A stretch of DNA of 64,000 bases from Burkholderiales bacterium (GTDB lineage Bacteria; Pseudomonadota; Gammaproteobacteria; Burkholderiales; Burkholderiaceae_C): NCBI GenBank assembly GCA_016213205.1, contig JACRAZ010000098.1, positions 17,587 through 81,586 on the forward strand, given 5' to 3'. The translations under genes were made by a program, and so were the position numbers. This document shows, in pieces, positions 8,828 to 17,738 of the stretch (the stretch's first letter is position 1; the number at the start of each line of letters is the position of its first letter). Below the pieces are notes generated by a model that saw only the letters and a program-made list of their open reading frames with translations, had not been told where the DNA came from and searched no databases.

Positions 8828-10438
8828 ATGGCGATCACCATCGACCGCTGGCACCAGGCGCTGTCGCTGCGCGGGCCGCAGCGTGCGCCGCAGGCGGCGC
8901 GCGAGCGGGCCGAGGCCCTGGCGCGCGGCGCCGGTGCGGCGCTGGGCGGCGCGCTGCAGGCCTGGCTGCAGCGCCACGAGGGCGAGGTGATCCGGGTGCG
9001 CCGGCTCGAGCTGGCGCTCGCGCTCGACCTGGCGCGCGCCACCGACGAGGCGGCGCCCGGTTACGCGGCCGCGCTCGCGCGGGCGATCGCCGACGCCATC
9101 GACGACGGCGGCGCCGACGTGGTGCGTTTCGCCGACCGCAGCGCCTACGTGGCGGCCTTCGCGGTGTCGCTGGCGGCGGGCGACGCACACCAGCGCTGGA
9201 TGTTCGACGAGTTCGACGGGCTCGCACCGCTACCGCCGGCGGCGGCCTTGCGCACGCTGGTCGAGCAGGCGCCCGACACCGCCTGGACCTTGATCACGCG
9301 GCTGGCGGAGGCGCCGGCGGTGTTCGCGATGCTGGCCGGCGCCGATGCCCTGCGGGTGCTCGACGTGCTGATCACCACGGCCAGGCCTTCGCCGCCCGGC
9401 GCCACGCCACCGGCCTTGCCGCCGCCCGGCGTGCTGGCCTGCCCGGCAGCGGCGGTGCTGGAGCGGCTCGCACGGGCGGCCGCGGCGGGGCAGGCCCCCG
9501 ATGCAGCCCTGGTGGCCACGGCAATCGCCGCGGTGCTGGCGCGTGGTGCCATGCGCGCCCCGGTGGCAACCACCGGGGCCCCCGCGGCGATCGACGCCGC
9601 GCTCGAGCAGCGCCTCGCGTCGCTGGCGCCGGCGCTGCGCGCGCAGCCCGCGGGGCCCGACGCACCACCGCGCCAGGCCTGGGTGGCGCAGGGCCTGCCC
9701 TGCCTGGACGAGGCCACGCCCTGCGCGGCCGCCGGCCTGGTGGTGCTGCTCGACGAGCTCGACGCCTGGCTCGATGCCGCGTGCCCGGCGCGCGGCGCGG
9801 TGGCGCTCGCAGCGCTGGCCACCGCCGCCGCACCGGACGACACCCTGCGCGTGTGGCGCGACCCGGCCTGGCGCGCCCTGCTGGGCGTTGATGCGGGGCT
9901 GGACATCGGCGATCTCGGCGTGCTGCTGGCGGCGCACGATGCCAGGCCCGCCGCGGCCCAGGGCGCGGCCGTGGCCGCAGCCGCCAGCCGCGGCACCGCG
10001 TGCTGCTGGCGCGACGCCCAGCGCCGCACGCGGGGCGTGGATGGCGCCACCGGCCTGTGGCTGGACAGCGCGCCCGCGGATGCCGCCGCCGACCGGGCCT
10101 GCTGGCGCCGGGCACGGGCCGATGAGGCCGCGCTCGACCACCCGCTGCAGCACGCGCTGCCGCCGGCCTGGGGCGCCCTGGTGCGCATGGCCGCGCAGTT
10201 TGCGTGGCGCCGCGTGGCGTGGCGGGTGCCGGGCCTGTGCGGTGCCAGCCTGCCATGGCTGCGCAGCAACCTGCTGGGCGGCGATGGCAGCGTGCGCCAC
10301 GACACCAAGACGCCGTGGCACTGGCGCTGCCCGCGCGCGCCCTTGCACGTGCTGCTCGCGATGACCACGCTCGCCGCGCGCGAGCATGTCTGGCGCGGCC
10401 CGCCGGCGCGCCGGCTGAGCCTGGAGTTCCACGACTGA
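8828..10438 (+). CDS. Probable eCIS tape-measure / tail-length protein (Afp14 position)
   Basis: A 536-residue, Ala/Leu-rich, largely helical protein starting two bases after the previous stop. The N-terminal 'IRVRRLELALALDL' followed by helical segments resembles the start of the CIS tape-measure family (CIS_TMP), where an 'i..LeldlG'-like strand is common. The C-terminus has conserved-looking Trp residues ('WGALVRMAAQFAWRRVAW'). In Afp/PVC operons the gene between the fibre and the AAA+ ATPase encodes the tail-length protein, and this gene has that position. At 536 residues it is short for the family, so the sheath would be short if tape measuring holds. The stop overlaps the ATPase start (TGATG). 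Confidence 0.55.
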   Translation: MAITIDRWHQALSLRGPQRAPQAARERAEALARGAGAALGGALQAWLQRHEGEVIRVRRLELALALDLARATDEAAPGYAAALARAIADAIDDGGADVVRFADRSAYVAAFAVSLAAGDAHQRWMFDEFDGLAPLPPAAALRTLVEQAPDTAWTLITRLAEAPAVFAMLAGADALRVLDVLITTARPSPPGATPPALPPPGVLACPAAAVLERLARAAAAGQAPDAALVATAIAAVLARGAMRAPVATTGAPAAIDAALEQRLASLAPALRAQPAGPDAPPRQAWVAQGLPCLDEATPCAAAGLVVLLDELDAWLDAACPARGAVALAALATAAAPDDTLRVWRDPAWRALLGVDAGLDIGDLGVLLAAHDARPAAAQGAAVAAAASRGTACCWRDAQRRTRGVDGATGLWLDSAPADAAADRACWRRARADEAALDHPLQHALPPAWGALVRMAAQFAWRRVAWRVPGLCGASLPWLRSNLLGGDGSVRHDTKTPWHWRCPRAPLHVLLAMTTLAAREHVWRGPPARRLSLEFHD

Positions 10439-12441
10439 TGCTGCGCGACGCCCTGCCCACCGACACCCGTGCGACCTGGCACCGCTGGCTCGACGCGCTG
10501 GTCGAGCGCGAGCTCCTGCGCCTGCGCGCACGCTTCGTGCCGACGCTGGAGGAGTGGCGCACCGTGTACGTCACCGATGCGCAGATCGACGCGCTGCTCG
10601 ACCCCGCGGGCGAGCCCGGCGCGCTGGACGCTGAACGCATTGCCACGCTCACGGACGAGGCCGCGCAGCTTGCGTTGTCGCTCGCCCACGACGGCCTCGG
10701 CGCCGCGCTGGCGGCGCGCCTGGCGCTGGACGAGGCCGCGCTCGCGCTGCTGCTGTGCGCGCTGGCACCCGACCTCGACCCGCGCTACGAGGCCCACTAC
10801 GCCTACCTCAACGACGACGCGGCCCGCCGGCTGCTGACACTGGACCTCGCGCGCCGCCTGCTCGGCAGCGACGACGTGGCCGCGCTCACCGCGCCCGGTG
10901 CGGCGCTGGTGGCGCTGGGCCTGGTCGAGCTGATCGAGCCGCCCGAGCCGCGCAGCCGCTGGCGCCGCGAGCTGCGTGTGGCCGAACCGGTGCTGCAGTT
11001 CGCGCTCGGGCTGCCGCCGGCCGATGCGGCCTGGCAGCGCGAGGCCGCCTGGTGCGGCGCGCCGGCCGCCACCGGGCCCTGCGCCGCCGAGCCCCTGGTG
11101 CATGTGGCGGGCGACGACGCCGAGGACCGGCGCGAAGCCGCCCACGCCTGGGCCGTCGCGCGCGGGCTGGCCACCTTGCACGTGCCGGCGCCGGTGGCGG
11201 CGGCACACGGGCGCTCGCTGCTGCTGGCAGCGCGGCTGGCCGGCGCGGCGCTGCTGGTCGACAACGATGGCGTGGCACCGGTGCCCGCACGCTCACCCGA
11301 GGCGCTGGCCGGCCTGGGCGTGCCGCTGGCGCTGCTGACGCCACCGGCCCTGCCCGCTGCCGCGTGGCTGGCCGACTGGCCGCACCTGCGCATCAACGCG
11401 GCGCCGCCGGCAGCGCCGCTGCGCGCGGCCTTGTGGCAGCAGGCGCTGGCGCAGCAGGGGCTCGCGGTCGGCGACACCACGCTGCAGGCCTTGTCGCTGC
11501 GCCACCCCTTGTCCGCCACGCGCATCCGCGCGGCCGCCACCGCGGCCGCGTGGTCGCGCCACGCCGACGACGACGAGGCCACGCTGGCCGCGCTGCTGGA
11601 CGACGAGGCGCGCGCGCGCGCCCACGAGGCGCTGGGCCGCGTCGCGCGGCGCGTCGACCGCCAGCACGCCTGGGACGAGCTGGTGCTCAACGAGGTCACG
11701 CTGCGCCAGTTGCGCGAGCTGGCCGATGCGATCCGGGTGCGCGATCGCGTCTACGGCGCCTGGGGCCTGGGCCGGCGCAGCGGCCGTGGCGCCGGCCTGG
11801 CGGCGCTGTTCTGCGGCGCCTCGGGCACCGGCAAGACCATGGCCGCCTCGGTGGTGGCCGCGGCCGCCGGCCAGGCGGTCTACCGCGTCGACCTGGCCGC
11901 GGTGGTCTCGAAGTACATCGGCGAGACCGAGCAGAACCTCGACCGCGTGTTCCGCGCCGCCGAACGCTCGTGCGCGGTGCTGCTGTTCGACGAGGCCGAC
12001 GCGCTGCTCGGCCGCCGCTCCGAGGTGAAGGACGCACAGGACCGCTATGCGAACCTCGAGGTCGCCTACCTGCTGCAGAAGCTGGAGGAGCATGCCGGCG
12101 TCGTGATCCTCGCGAGCAACCTGCCAAAGAACCTGGACAGCGCGTTCGTGCGCCGCATGCACTTCACGATCGAGTTCGCACGCCCCGCAGCGCCGCTGCG
12201 CGAGCGGCTGTGGCGCGGCATGCTGCCGCCGGCGCTGCCGCGCAGCGACGACATCGATTTCACCTGGCTTGCCGAGCGCTTCGACATCACCGGCGGCGAG
12301 ATCCAGGCGGCGACGCTGGACGCCGCGTTCTATGCCGCGGCCGCCGACCTGCCACTGGACATGTCGCACCTGCTGCACGCCTTGTCGCGCCGGCAGGCGC
12401 AGCAGGGCCAGGCCGTCGGCACGGCCCGCTACGGGCGCTGA
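10438..12441 (+). CDS. AAA+ ATPase of the contractile injection system (Afp15-like)
   Basis: A 667-residue protein whose ATG overlaps the previous stop. The N-terminal 430 residues are helical and Ala-rich, with an extra degenerate segment before the catalytic core. The AAA+ core covers about 440-640: Walker A 'GASGTGKT' at about 460, Walker B 'VLLFDEADALLG' at about 515, sensor-1 'VVILASNLPKNLD' at about 557, and arginine-finger 'FVRRMHFTIEF' at about 570. Afp15/PVC15 ATPases are needed for particle assembly and possibly effector loading. This is the most confidently assigned gene of the locus and fixes it as an eCIS rather than a prophage or R-type pyocin. Confidence 0.9.
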   Translation: MLRDALPTDTRATWHRWLDALVERELLRLRARFVPTLEEWRTVYVTDAQIDALLDPAGEPGALDAERIATLTDEAAQLALSLAHDGLGAALAARLALDEAALALLLCALAPDLDPRYEAHYAYLNDDAARRLLTLDLARRLLGSDDVAALTAPGAALVALGLVELIEPPEPRSRWRRELRVAEPVLQFALGLPPADAAWQREAAWCGAPAATGPCAAEPLVHVAGDDAEDRREAAHAWAVARGLATLHVPAPVAAAHGRSLLLAARLAGAALLVDNDGVAPVPARSPEALAGLGVPLALLTPPALPAAAWLADWPHLRINAAPPAAPLRAALWQQALAQQGLAVGDTTLQALSLRHPLSATRIRAAATAAAWSRHADDDEATLAALLDDEARARAHEALGRVARRVDRQHAWDELVLNEVTLRQLRELADAIRVRDRVYGAWGLGRRSGRGAGLAALFCGASGTGKTMAASVVAAAAGQAVYRVDLAAVVSKYIGETEQNLDRVFRAAERSCAVLLFDEADALLGRRSEVKDAQDRYANLEVAYLLQKLEEHAGVVILASNLPKNLDSAFVRRMHFTIEFARPAAPLRERLWRGMLPPALPRSDDIDFTWLAERFDITGGEIQAATLDAAFYAAAADLPLDMSHLLHALSRRQAQQGQAVGTARYGR

Positions 12442-12446
12442 CGACC

Positions 12447-15400
12447 ATGGCCTGCACCGCCCAGCGTGCGAAGGCCGCGGCCACGGCCGAGGCCCCTGCG
12501 CACGCCCACGAGGCACCGACCGCCAGGCGCCGCGGCGGGGGCTCCAACCAGGCCGCGCTGCTGGCGGCCGGCATCCAGGCCAAGCTGCGTGTCGGCGGTG
12601 TGCAGGACGCGGCGGAGCATGAGGCCGACCGGCTCGCCGAGCGTTTTGCCTTCGGCGCCGCGGTGCCCCAGCCCTGTTGCAGCGGCTGCGCCGAATCCAC
12701 GCCAGCGGGCACCGTGCAGCGTTCGGCGCTGCCCGGCGCCGCCGCCCAGCCGGCCGTCGACCGCCTGCCGCTCGGTGACGGCGCGCCGCTCGCCGCCGGG
12801 CTGCGCGGCCCGCTCGAGCACCACCTCGACGCCGACCTGTCGGCGGTGCGCGTGCACACCGACGGCCGCGCCGCCGCGGCGAGCGAGCGCATCGGCGCGC
12901 GCGCGTTCGCGCATGGCAGCGACATCGCGTTCGGCGCCGGCCAGTACGCGCCGCACAGCGCGGAGGGCCGGCGCCTGATCGCCCACGAGGTGGTGCACAC
13001 GGTGCAGCAGGGCCGTGGCGCCGGCACGCCGCGCCAGCGCGGCGTGCCGCGCGTGCGGGGCGAGAACGGCAAGCAGTTCACGCCCGAGGAGATGCAGTTC
13101 CTCGCCAAGTGGCAGGAACAGAACGCGCTGCAGGAGTTCACCAACCAGCTGGGCCAGGACCCGCGTGTGCACCAGAAGAAGGCGCCGGACTCGCCCTTCG
13201 GCTTCAGCGGCGGCAGCGGCGGCGACTGGAGCCAGCAGCTGCGCTGGGAAAACGGCCGCTGGGTCGACCCGAAGGACACCTACAGCGATGTCTGCCCCAG
13301 CTGCCACCAGCGGCCCTGGGAGATCCGCGAGCAGCGCCAGCAGCGCGAAGCCGAGCTGGCGCGCAAGAAGCTCGAGGAAGCCTGGCCCGGCATGCACGCC
13401 AAGCAGCAGGACAAGGCGCTGGCCGGTCTGGCGGCCACGCTGAACGAGGACATCGCCTCGAGCCACCTCGCGGCCACGCAGGCACGGCTGGCGCTGTTCG
13501 ACAACGCGCTCGCGGCCACGCCGATGCTGGGCGACGAACTGCTCGGCCTGCCGACCAGCGCCTTGAGCGCCGAGCTGCGCAGCCACTGGCTGCTGGCAGC
13601 GCAGGCGGCGGTGCTGGTGGACAACTACATCAACGCGCCCGCGGGCAGCATCGAGTCCGCCGCGATGGAGCCTGCGCGCAAGGCGTGGATCACCTACTTC
13701 AACACCGTCGCGAAGATGCTCGGCGAGATGGACCGCGCCGAAGCACGGCGCCAGGCGCGCTGGCAGCCGCGCGGTGCGCAGCCGAAGCAGCAGACCTGCC
13801 CCGGTGGCTGCCACGCGCCGGCGCCGCAGCCGGCGTCTGATTTCCTGCAGGGCTACGGGCAGGCCGACCCGCTGCCACGCTCACGCATCGAGATGCCCGA
13901 CGACGTGCGGACGATGCCGACCGCCACCGCCACCACGGTCGGCCCGCTGGTGGCCCGCACGAACAAGGCGGTCATCGCCACCCAGGCGGCCGCCGACGTG
14001 GCGGCCTGGAAGGCGGCGCGCGCCGACTACCAATGGACCATCGGGCAGCTCGACCGCGTGCTGCGCACGCGCGGCAGCCAGGGCTGGGGCGGCAAGGACC
14101 TGGTCGAGCAGCTGGATTTCGCGCAGGGGCTGCTCGAGCGCCAGCAGGTGTTCAAGGAAGAACATCCCGCGGCGCTGAAGGTGCAGGCGGTGTTCTTTCC
14201 GAAGTTCGATTTCGAGGACACCGTCGACGAGAAGGGCCAGCGCGTGAAGGGCGCACGCAGCATCCCGTGGCACTTCTACCTGGTGCGCACGCCGGTCGCG
14301 CCCGGCACGCGCATCGTGCCGGCGGGCTACACCTGGGAGCTGCACGACATCACGGCGCCCAAGCGCCCGGGCGGCCGCACCGTGAAGACCAGCTACCAGG
14401 TGGACATGATCGCGGCGCTGGCGCGCGAGCGCTACGACCCGAAGCCGATCGACCAGATGGACCCGCCGCCGGTGCTGTTCGACGAGCTGAACCACCGCGA
14501 CTTCTTCCCCGAGGGCATGCTGTACTGGAACTACCCGCTGTCGGGCAAGCGCGGCTCGCTGCAGACCACGGCGCCGCGGCCCTTCGGCGAGTGGCTGAAG
14601 CTGATCGGCATGGCGGTGGCGGTGATCGGCGGCGTGCTGCTGCCGATGGTGGGCGCGCCCGCCGCGCTGGCCTTCGCGGCGATGGCGGGCGGCACCGCGC
14701 TGTCGATCGCCGGCAGCCTGCACCGCATGAACGAGATGGAAGCGCACGGCGTGCTCACGCAGGCCGAGCGCGACCGCTTCTACTGGGACATCGCGCTCGA
14801 CGTGGCCAACATGCTGACGCTGGGCCTGGGCCGTGTCGCCACCGTCGCCCGCGCCGCCGGTGCGGTGCGCGCCGCACGCACCGCGGAGACCGCGTACTTC
14901 TACGTGCGGCGGGCCGAGATCGGCATGGACCTGGTCAACGTCGGCATCATCTCGCACGACCTGCTGGCCCAGTACCGCACCATCCAGGGCTCGAAGATGA
15001 GCCCCGATGAAAAGAGCCGCGCGATGAGGGAGCTGTTCGCGATGGGCCTGCTGAGCGGCGCGCTGAGCTTCGTCTCGCTGCGCGCCGGGGCGCACGATCT
15101 GACCAAGAAGCCCACGCTGACGCTCGATGTCGACCCGCTGAACCCGTCGCGCACCGTCGCGCGGCTCGAGGAAGGGGCCGAGGTGGCCGCCGAAGCCGGC
15201 CGCCACGACGCCGCCCGCAGCGGTGCCAAGGCGCAGGAGGTGGCCACGCTGCCGCACTTCAACACCAAGACCGGCGAGAAGCACACCTACCGCTTCTGGG
15301 ACGACGGCCGCATCACCCGCTGCAGCGAGCCGCCCTGCCTGATGCTGAGCCAGAGCCTGGTGTCGCGCATCGGCGAGATGGGCGACACCATGCTCGCCAA

Positions 15401-16610
15401 GAGCCGCCACCACGCCGAGGTGCAGGACATGGCCGGGCGCGCCAGCCTGCTGCTGGAGGAGGCCGCGGCGGTGGCCAGGCTGCCCAAGGGCAAGCAGAAG
15501 GCCGCTGCCGACGCGGTGCTGGTGAAGGTCAAGGCCCTCGAGGAAGAGCTGGCCGCGGTGCGCAGGAACGTGGACACCGAGAACCTCGTGTTCGAAGGCG
15601 GCGGCTTCAAGGAAGCCGGCGACCGCTACGGCCCGGCGGCGCAGCAGTACGACCGCTCGAAGTACCGCTGGGCCTACTACAAGGAAACCGGCGAGCTGAA
15701 GTTCCAGCGCAAGAGCATGTACGTGCCCAAGGGCGAATGGAAGGACGGCCAGCTCGTCTACAAGCCGATGTTCCCCGTGGTGGATGCGGCCACCGCGCAG
15801 AAGGTGCGCGACACCAGCCTGTCGCGCGATTTCAACGTGGTGGCGACGATCAACACCGTCGAGGACCTGCGCCGCCTGCGGCCGGCGTCGCCGTACGCCG
15901 ATGCGCGGCCCAAGGACTGGGTGGTGGTGCGCATCGACGACAGCAACCTGAACCAGTTCGCCACCGAGCCGGTGCCGCACGGCACGATCTTCGAGTTTCC
16001 CGGTGGCCAGCGTGTCTGGCGCACCGCCGAGAACACGATCAAGACCGACGCACCGCTGGGCGCACCCACCGGCCGCCAGGGCTGGGAGGGCGGCAAGCTG
16101 CCGCAGCTGCGCACCGACAAGCAAGGCCAGAGCAACCAGGGCGTGCCGGTGATCGAGGCCACCGGTGTCGAGCACCAGCGTGCCCATCCGCGCGGCCAGG
16201 GCACCGGATTCGAGCTGTACAACCACATCCCGCTGGCGCCCACCTACGTGAACCAGCAACTGCAGGCGCGCGGCATCGAGCTGTACCTGTCGCAGCTGCG
16301 CAAGGCACGGCCCGACCTCGACCTGCGGCTGTCGACCACGCACAAGAACATCCCGGACACGCTGCGGCAGGAATTCATCGAGTACAACCTGTCGGTGGTG
16401 GGCAGCGACGGCCTGCGGCGCGACCTGTTCGGCGTGCGCATCTGGACCGATTACGGCAACAAGGCCAAGCCGGCGCGCACCCAGGTCACCGCGATGCCGA
16501 AGACCGCCGCCGACATGGACCTGATCACCAACACCGTGGACATGGGCGCCGCGCTGGCCGACATGGAGCAGGCGATCCGCAATGCGCGCGGGCGCAAGCG
16601 TGGCAAGTGA
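12447..16610 (+). CDS. Giant DUF4157-containing eCIS effector / putative toxin
   Basis: A 1387-residue protein, five bases after the ATPase gene. Residues about 43-66 ('IQAKLRVGG...EHEADRLAERF') and about 115-190 form the DUF4157 region, with metalloprotease motif HEVVH at 180-184 and the typical 'DLSAVRVHTD' and 'GARAFAHGSDIAFG' segments. DUF4157 is a hallmark of eCIS effectors. The middle (about 200-700) is helical and charged, with a CxxC pair (SDVCPSC). Residues about 715-760 are a hydrophobic hairpin ('LIGMAVAVIGGVLLPMVGA'). The end (about 1235-1290, 'VEHQRAHPRGQGTGFE') looks like a polymorphic-toxin domain, possibly a nuclease, but I cannot name it. No immunity gene follows. The ORF opens far upstream, but the coupled ATG at 12447 fits. 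Confidence 0.85.
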   Translation: MACTAQRAKAAATAEAPAHAHEAPTARRRGGGSNQAALLAAGIQAKLRVGGVQDAAEHEADRLAERFAFGAAVPQPCCSGCAESTPAGTVQRSALPGAAAQPAVDRLPLGDGAPLAAGLRGPLEHHLDADLSAVRVHTDGRAAAASERIGARAFAHGSDIAFGAGQYAPHSAEGRRLIAHEVVHTVQQGRGAGTPRQRGVPRVRGENGKQFTPEEMQFLAKWQEQNALQEFTNQLGQDPRVHQKKAPDSPFGFSGGSGGDWSQQLRWENGRWVDPKDTYSDVCPSCHQRPWEIREQRQQREAELARKKLEEAWPGMHAKQQDKALAGLAATLNEDIASSHLAATQARLALFDNALAATPMLGDELLGLPTSALSAELRSHWLLAAQAAVLVDNYINAPAGSIESAAMEPARKAWITYFNTVAKMLGEMDRAEARRQARWQPRGAQPKQQTCPGGCHAPAPQPASDFLQGYGQADPLPRSRIEMPDDVRTMPTATATTVGPLVARTNKAVIATQAAADVAAWKAARADYQWTIGQLDRVLRTRGSQGWGGKDLVEQLDFAQGLLERQQVFKEEHPAALKVQAVFFPKFDFEDTVDEKGQRVKGARSIPWHFYLVRTPVAPGTRIVPAGYTWELHDITAPKRPGGRTVKTSYQVDMIAALARERYDPKPIDQMDPPPVLFDELNHRDFFPEGMLYWNYPLSGKRGSLQTTAPRPFGEWLKLIGMAVAVIGGVLLPMVGAPAALAFAAMAGGTALSIAGSLHRMNEMEAHGVLTQAERDRFYWDIALDVANMLTLGLGRVATVARAAGAVRAARTAETAYFYVRRAEIGMDLVNVGIISHDLLAQYRTIQGSKMSPDEKSRAMRELFAMGLLSGALSFVSLRAGAHDLTKKPTLTLDVDPLNPSRTVARLEEGAEVAAEAGRHDAARSGAKAQEVATLPHFNTKTGEKHTYRFWDDGRITRCSEPPCLMLSQSLVSRIGEMGDTMLAKSRHHAEVQDMAGRASLLLEEAAAVARLPKGKQKAAADAVLVKVKALEEELAAVRRNVDTENLVFEGGGFKEAGDRYGPAAQQYDRSKYRWAYYKETGELKFQRKSMYVPKGEWKDGQLVYKPMFPVVDAATAQKVRDTSLSRDFNVVATINTVEDLRRLRPASPYADARPKDWVVVRIDDSNLNQFATEPVPHGTIFEFPGGQRVWRTAENTIKTDAPLGAPTGRQGWEGGKLPQLRTDKQGQSNQGVPVIEATGVEHQRAHPRGQGTGFELYNHIPLAPTYVNQQLQARGIELYLSQLRKARPDLDLRLSTTHKNIPDTLRQEFIEYNLSVVGSDGLRRDLFGVRIWTDYGNKAKPARTQVTAMPKTAADMDLITNTVDMGAALADMEQAIRNARGRKRGK

Positions 16611-16617
16611 GGCGGGC

Positions 16618-17610
16618 TCAGCGGCTGCCGTACTCGCCGCGCACGATGCCGTGGCGCTTGAGCATGCGGCCGAACAGGCGCCGCTCCTTGCCGGCCAGCC
16701 GCGCGGCCTGCGTCACGTTGCCGCTGGCAGCGGCGAGCACGCGCCGCAGGTAGTGCTGCTCGAAGTCGGCCAGCAGCGCGGCGCGTTCGCTCGCGTAATC
16801 CTGCGGGGCGGCGTCGGCGTCCGGCTGCGCCTGGCCGGGCAGGCGCAGCGGCCGGCCGTCCTCGCCCTGCAGGAAGCTGCGGTGCACCACGTTCTCGAGC
16901 TCGCGGATGTTGCCGGGCCAGGGCCGCGCGACCAGCTGCGCCATGCCGGCAGCGTCGAAGGCGCGGGGCGCCAGGCCGTAGCGGGCCGCCAGGCGCGCCA
17001 GCATCGCCTGCACGAGCAACGGCACGTCCTCCTTGCGCTCGGCCAGTGACGGCAACTGCACCGACACGACATTGAGCCGGTAGTACAGGTCGCCGCGGAA
17101 CCAGCCCTCGCGCACACCCTCCTCGAGGCAGCGGTTGGTCGCCACGACGACCCGCACGTCACCCTCGACCCATTGCTGGCCGCCCAGCGGCCGAAAGCGC
17201 AAATCCTGCAAGAAGCGCAGCAGTGCCGCCTGCGAGCGCGGCGAGAGCGTGTGGATCTCGTCGATGAACAACGTGCCGCCCTTGGCCTGCGCGACCAGGC
17301 CGCGCATGTCGCGCCCGGCATCGGTGAAGGCACCGCGGGCGTGGCCGAACATTTCGTCCTCGAACAGGGACTCCGGCAATGCGCCGCAGTCCACCGGCAC
17401 GAACGGCCCGCGCGCACGCGGGCCGAGGTAATGCAAGGCGCGCGCCGCGAGTTCCTTGCCGGTGCCGGTGGCGCCCTCGAGCAGCACCGCCACGTCCACC
17501 GCGGCGTAGCGCAACAGCGCATCGACCATGGCACGAAACGCCGGGCTGCGGCCCACCAGGCCCACGCGTTCGCAGACTGTCTCCGACTGAAGCGCGTTGA
17601 ACAGGGGCAT
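16618..17610 (-). CDS. Sigma-54-dependent transcriptional activator (AAA+ and Fis HTH only)
   Basis: A 330-residue protein. The start at 17610 has GGGAGAACACC before it. The AAA+ domain begins almost at the N-terminus: Walker A 'GATGTGKE' (46-53), the sigma-54 contact loop as GAFTDA (93-98; the canonical form is GAFTGA), Walker B 'TLFIDE' (113-118), 'FRGDLYYRLNVV', and 'WPGNIRELENVV'. The Fis-type helix-turn-helix ('GNVTQAARLAGKERRLFGRM') is at the C-terminus. There is no receiver, GAF or PAS domain, so activity is probably set by expression level or a partner, as in PspF or HrpR/S. It converges on the eCIS operon with an 8-bp gap and is a candidate regulator of it (inference). Confidence 0.88.
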   Translation of the reverse strand: MPLFNALQSETVCERVGLVGRSPAFRAMVDALLRYAAVDVAVLLEGATGTGKELAARALHYLGPRARGPFVPVDCGALPESLFEDEMFGHARGAFTDAGRDMRGLVAQAKGGTLFIDEIHTLSPRSQAALLRFLQDLRFRPLGGQQWVEGDVRVVVATNRCLEEGVREGWFRGDLYYRLNVVSVQLPSLAERKEDVPLLVQAMLARLAARYGLAPRAFDAAGMAQLVARPWPGNIRELENVVHRSFLQGEDGRPLRLPGQAQPDADAAPQDYASERAALLADFEQHYLRRVLAAASGNVTQAARLAGKERRLFGRMLKRHGIVRGEYGSR

Positions 17611-17738
17611 GGTGTTCTCCCGGCGACGAGGAACCAGGCAGCGATTAGGCAGTAGTCCCCGGTGCGTACCATCCCTACCCCGTGGGATCCGCGGCCGCAA
17701 CGGACTGAGGGTGCGCGCCCGCGGCCGGCGCCACCGCA

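Noticed and set aside
173..12441. Prophage or R-type pyocin instead of an eCIS
   Set aside because: There are no lysis, capsid or integrase genes, and the Afp15-like AAA+ ATPase plus DUF4157 effector are specific to eCIS.
10755..12446. Upstream extension of the DUF4157 reading frame
   Set aside because: The frame is open for 564 codons upstream but lies inside the AAA+ ATPase gene in another frame; the ATG at 12447 right after the ATPase stop fits the operon spacing.
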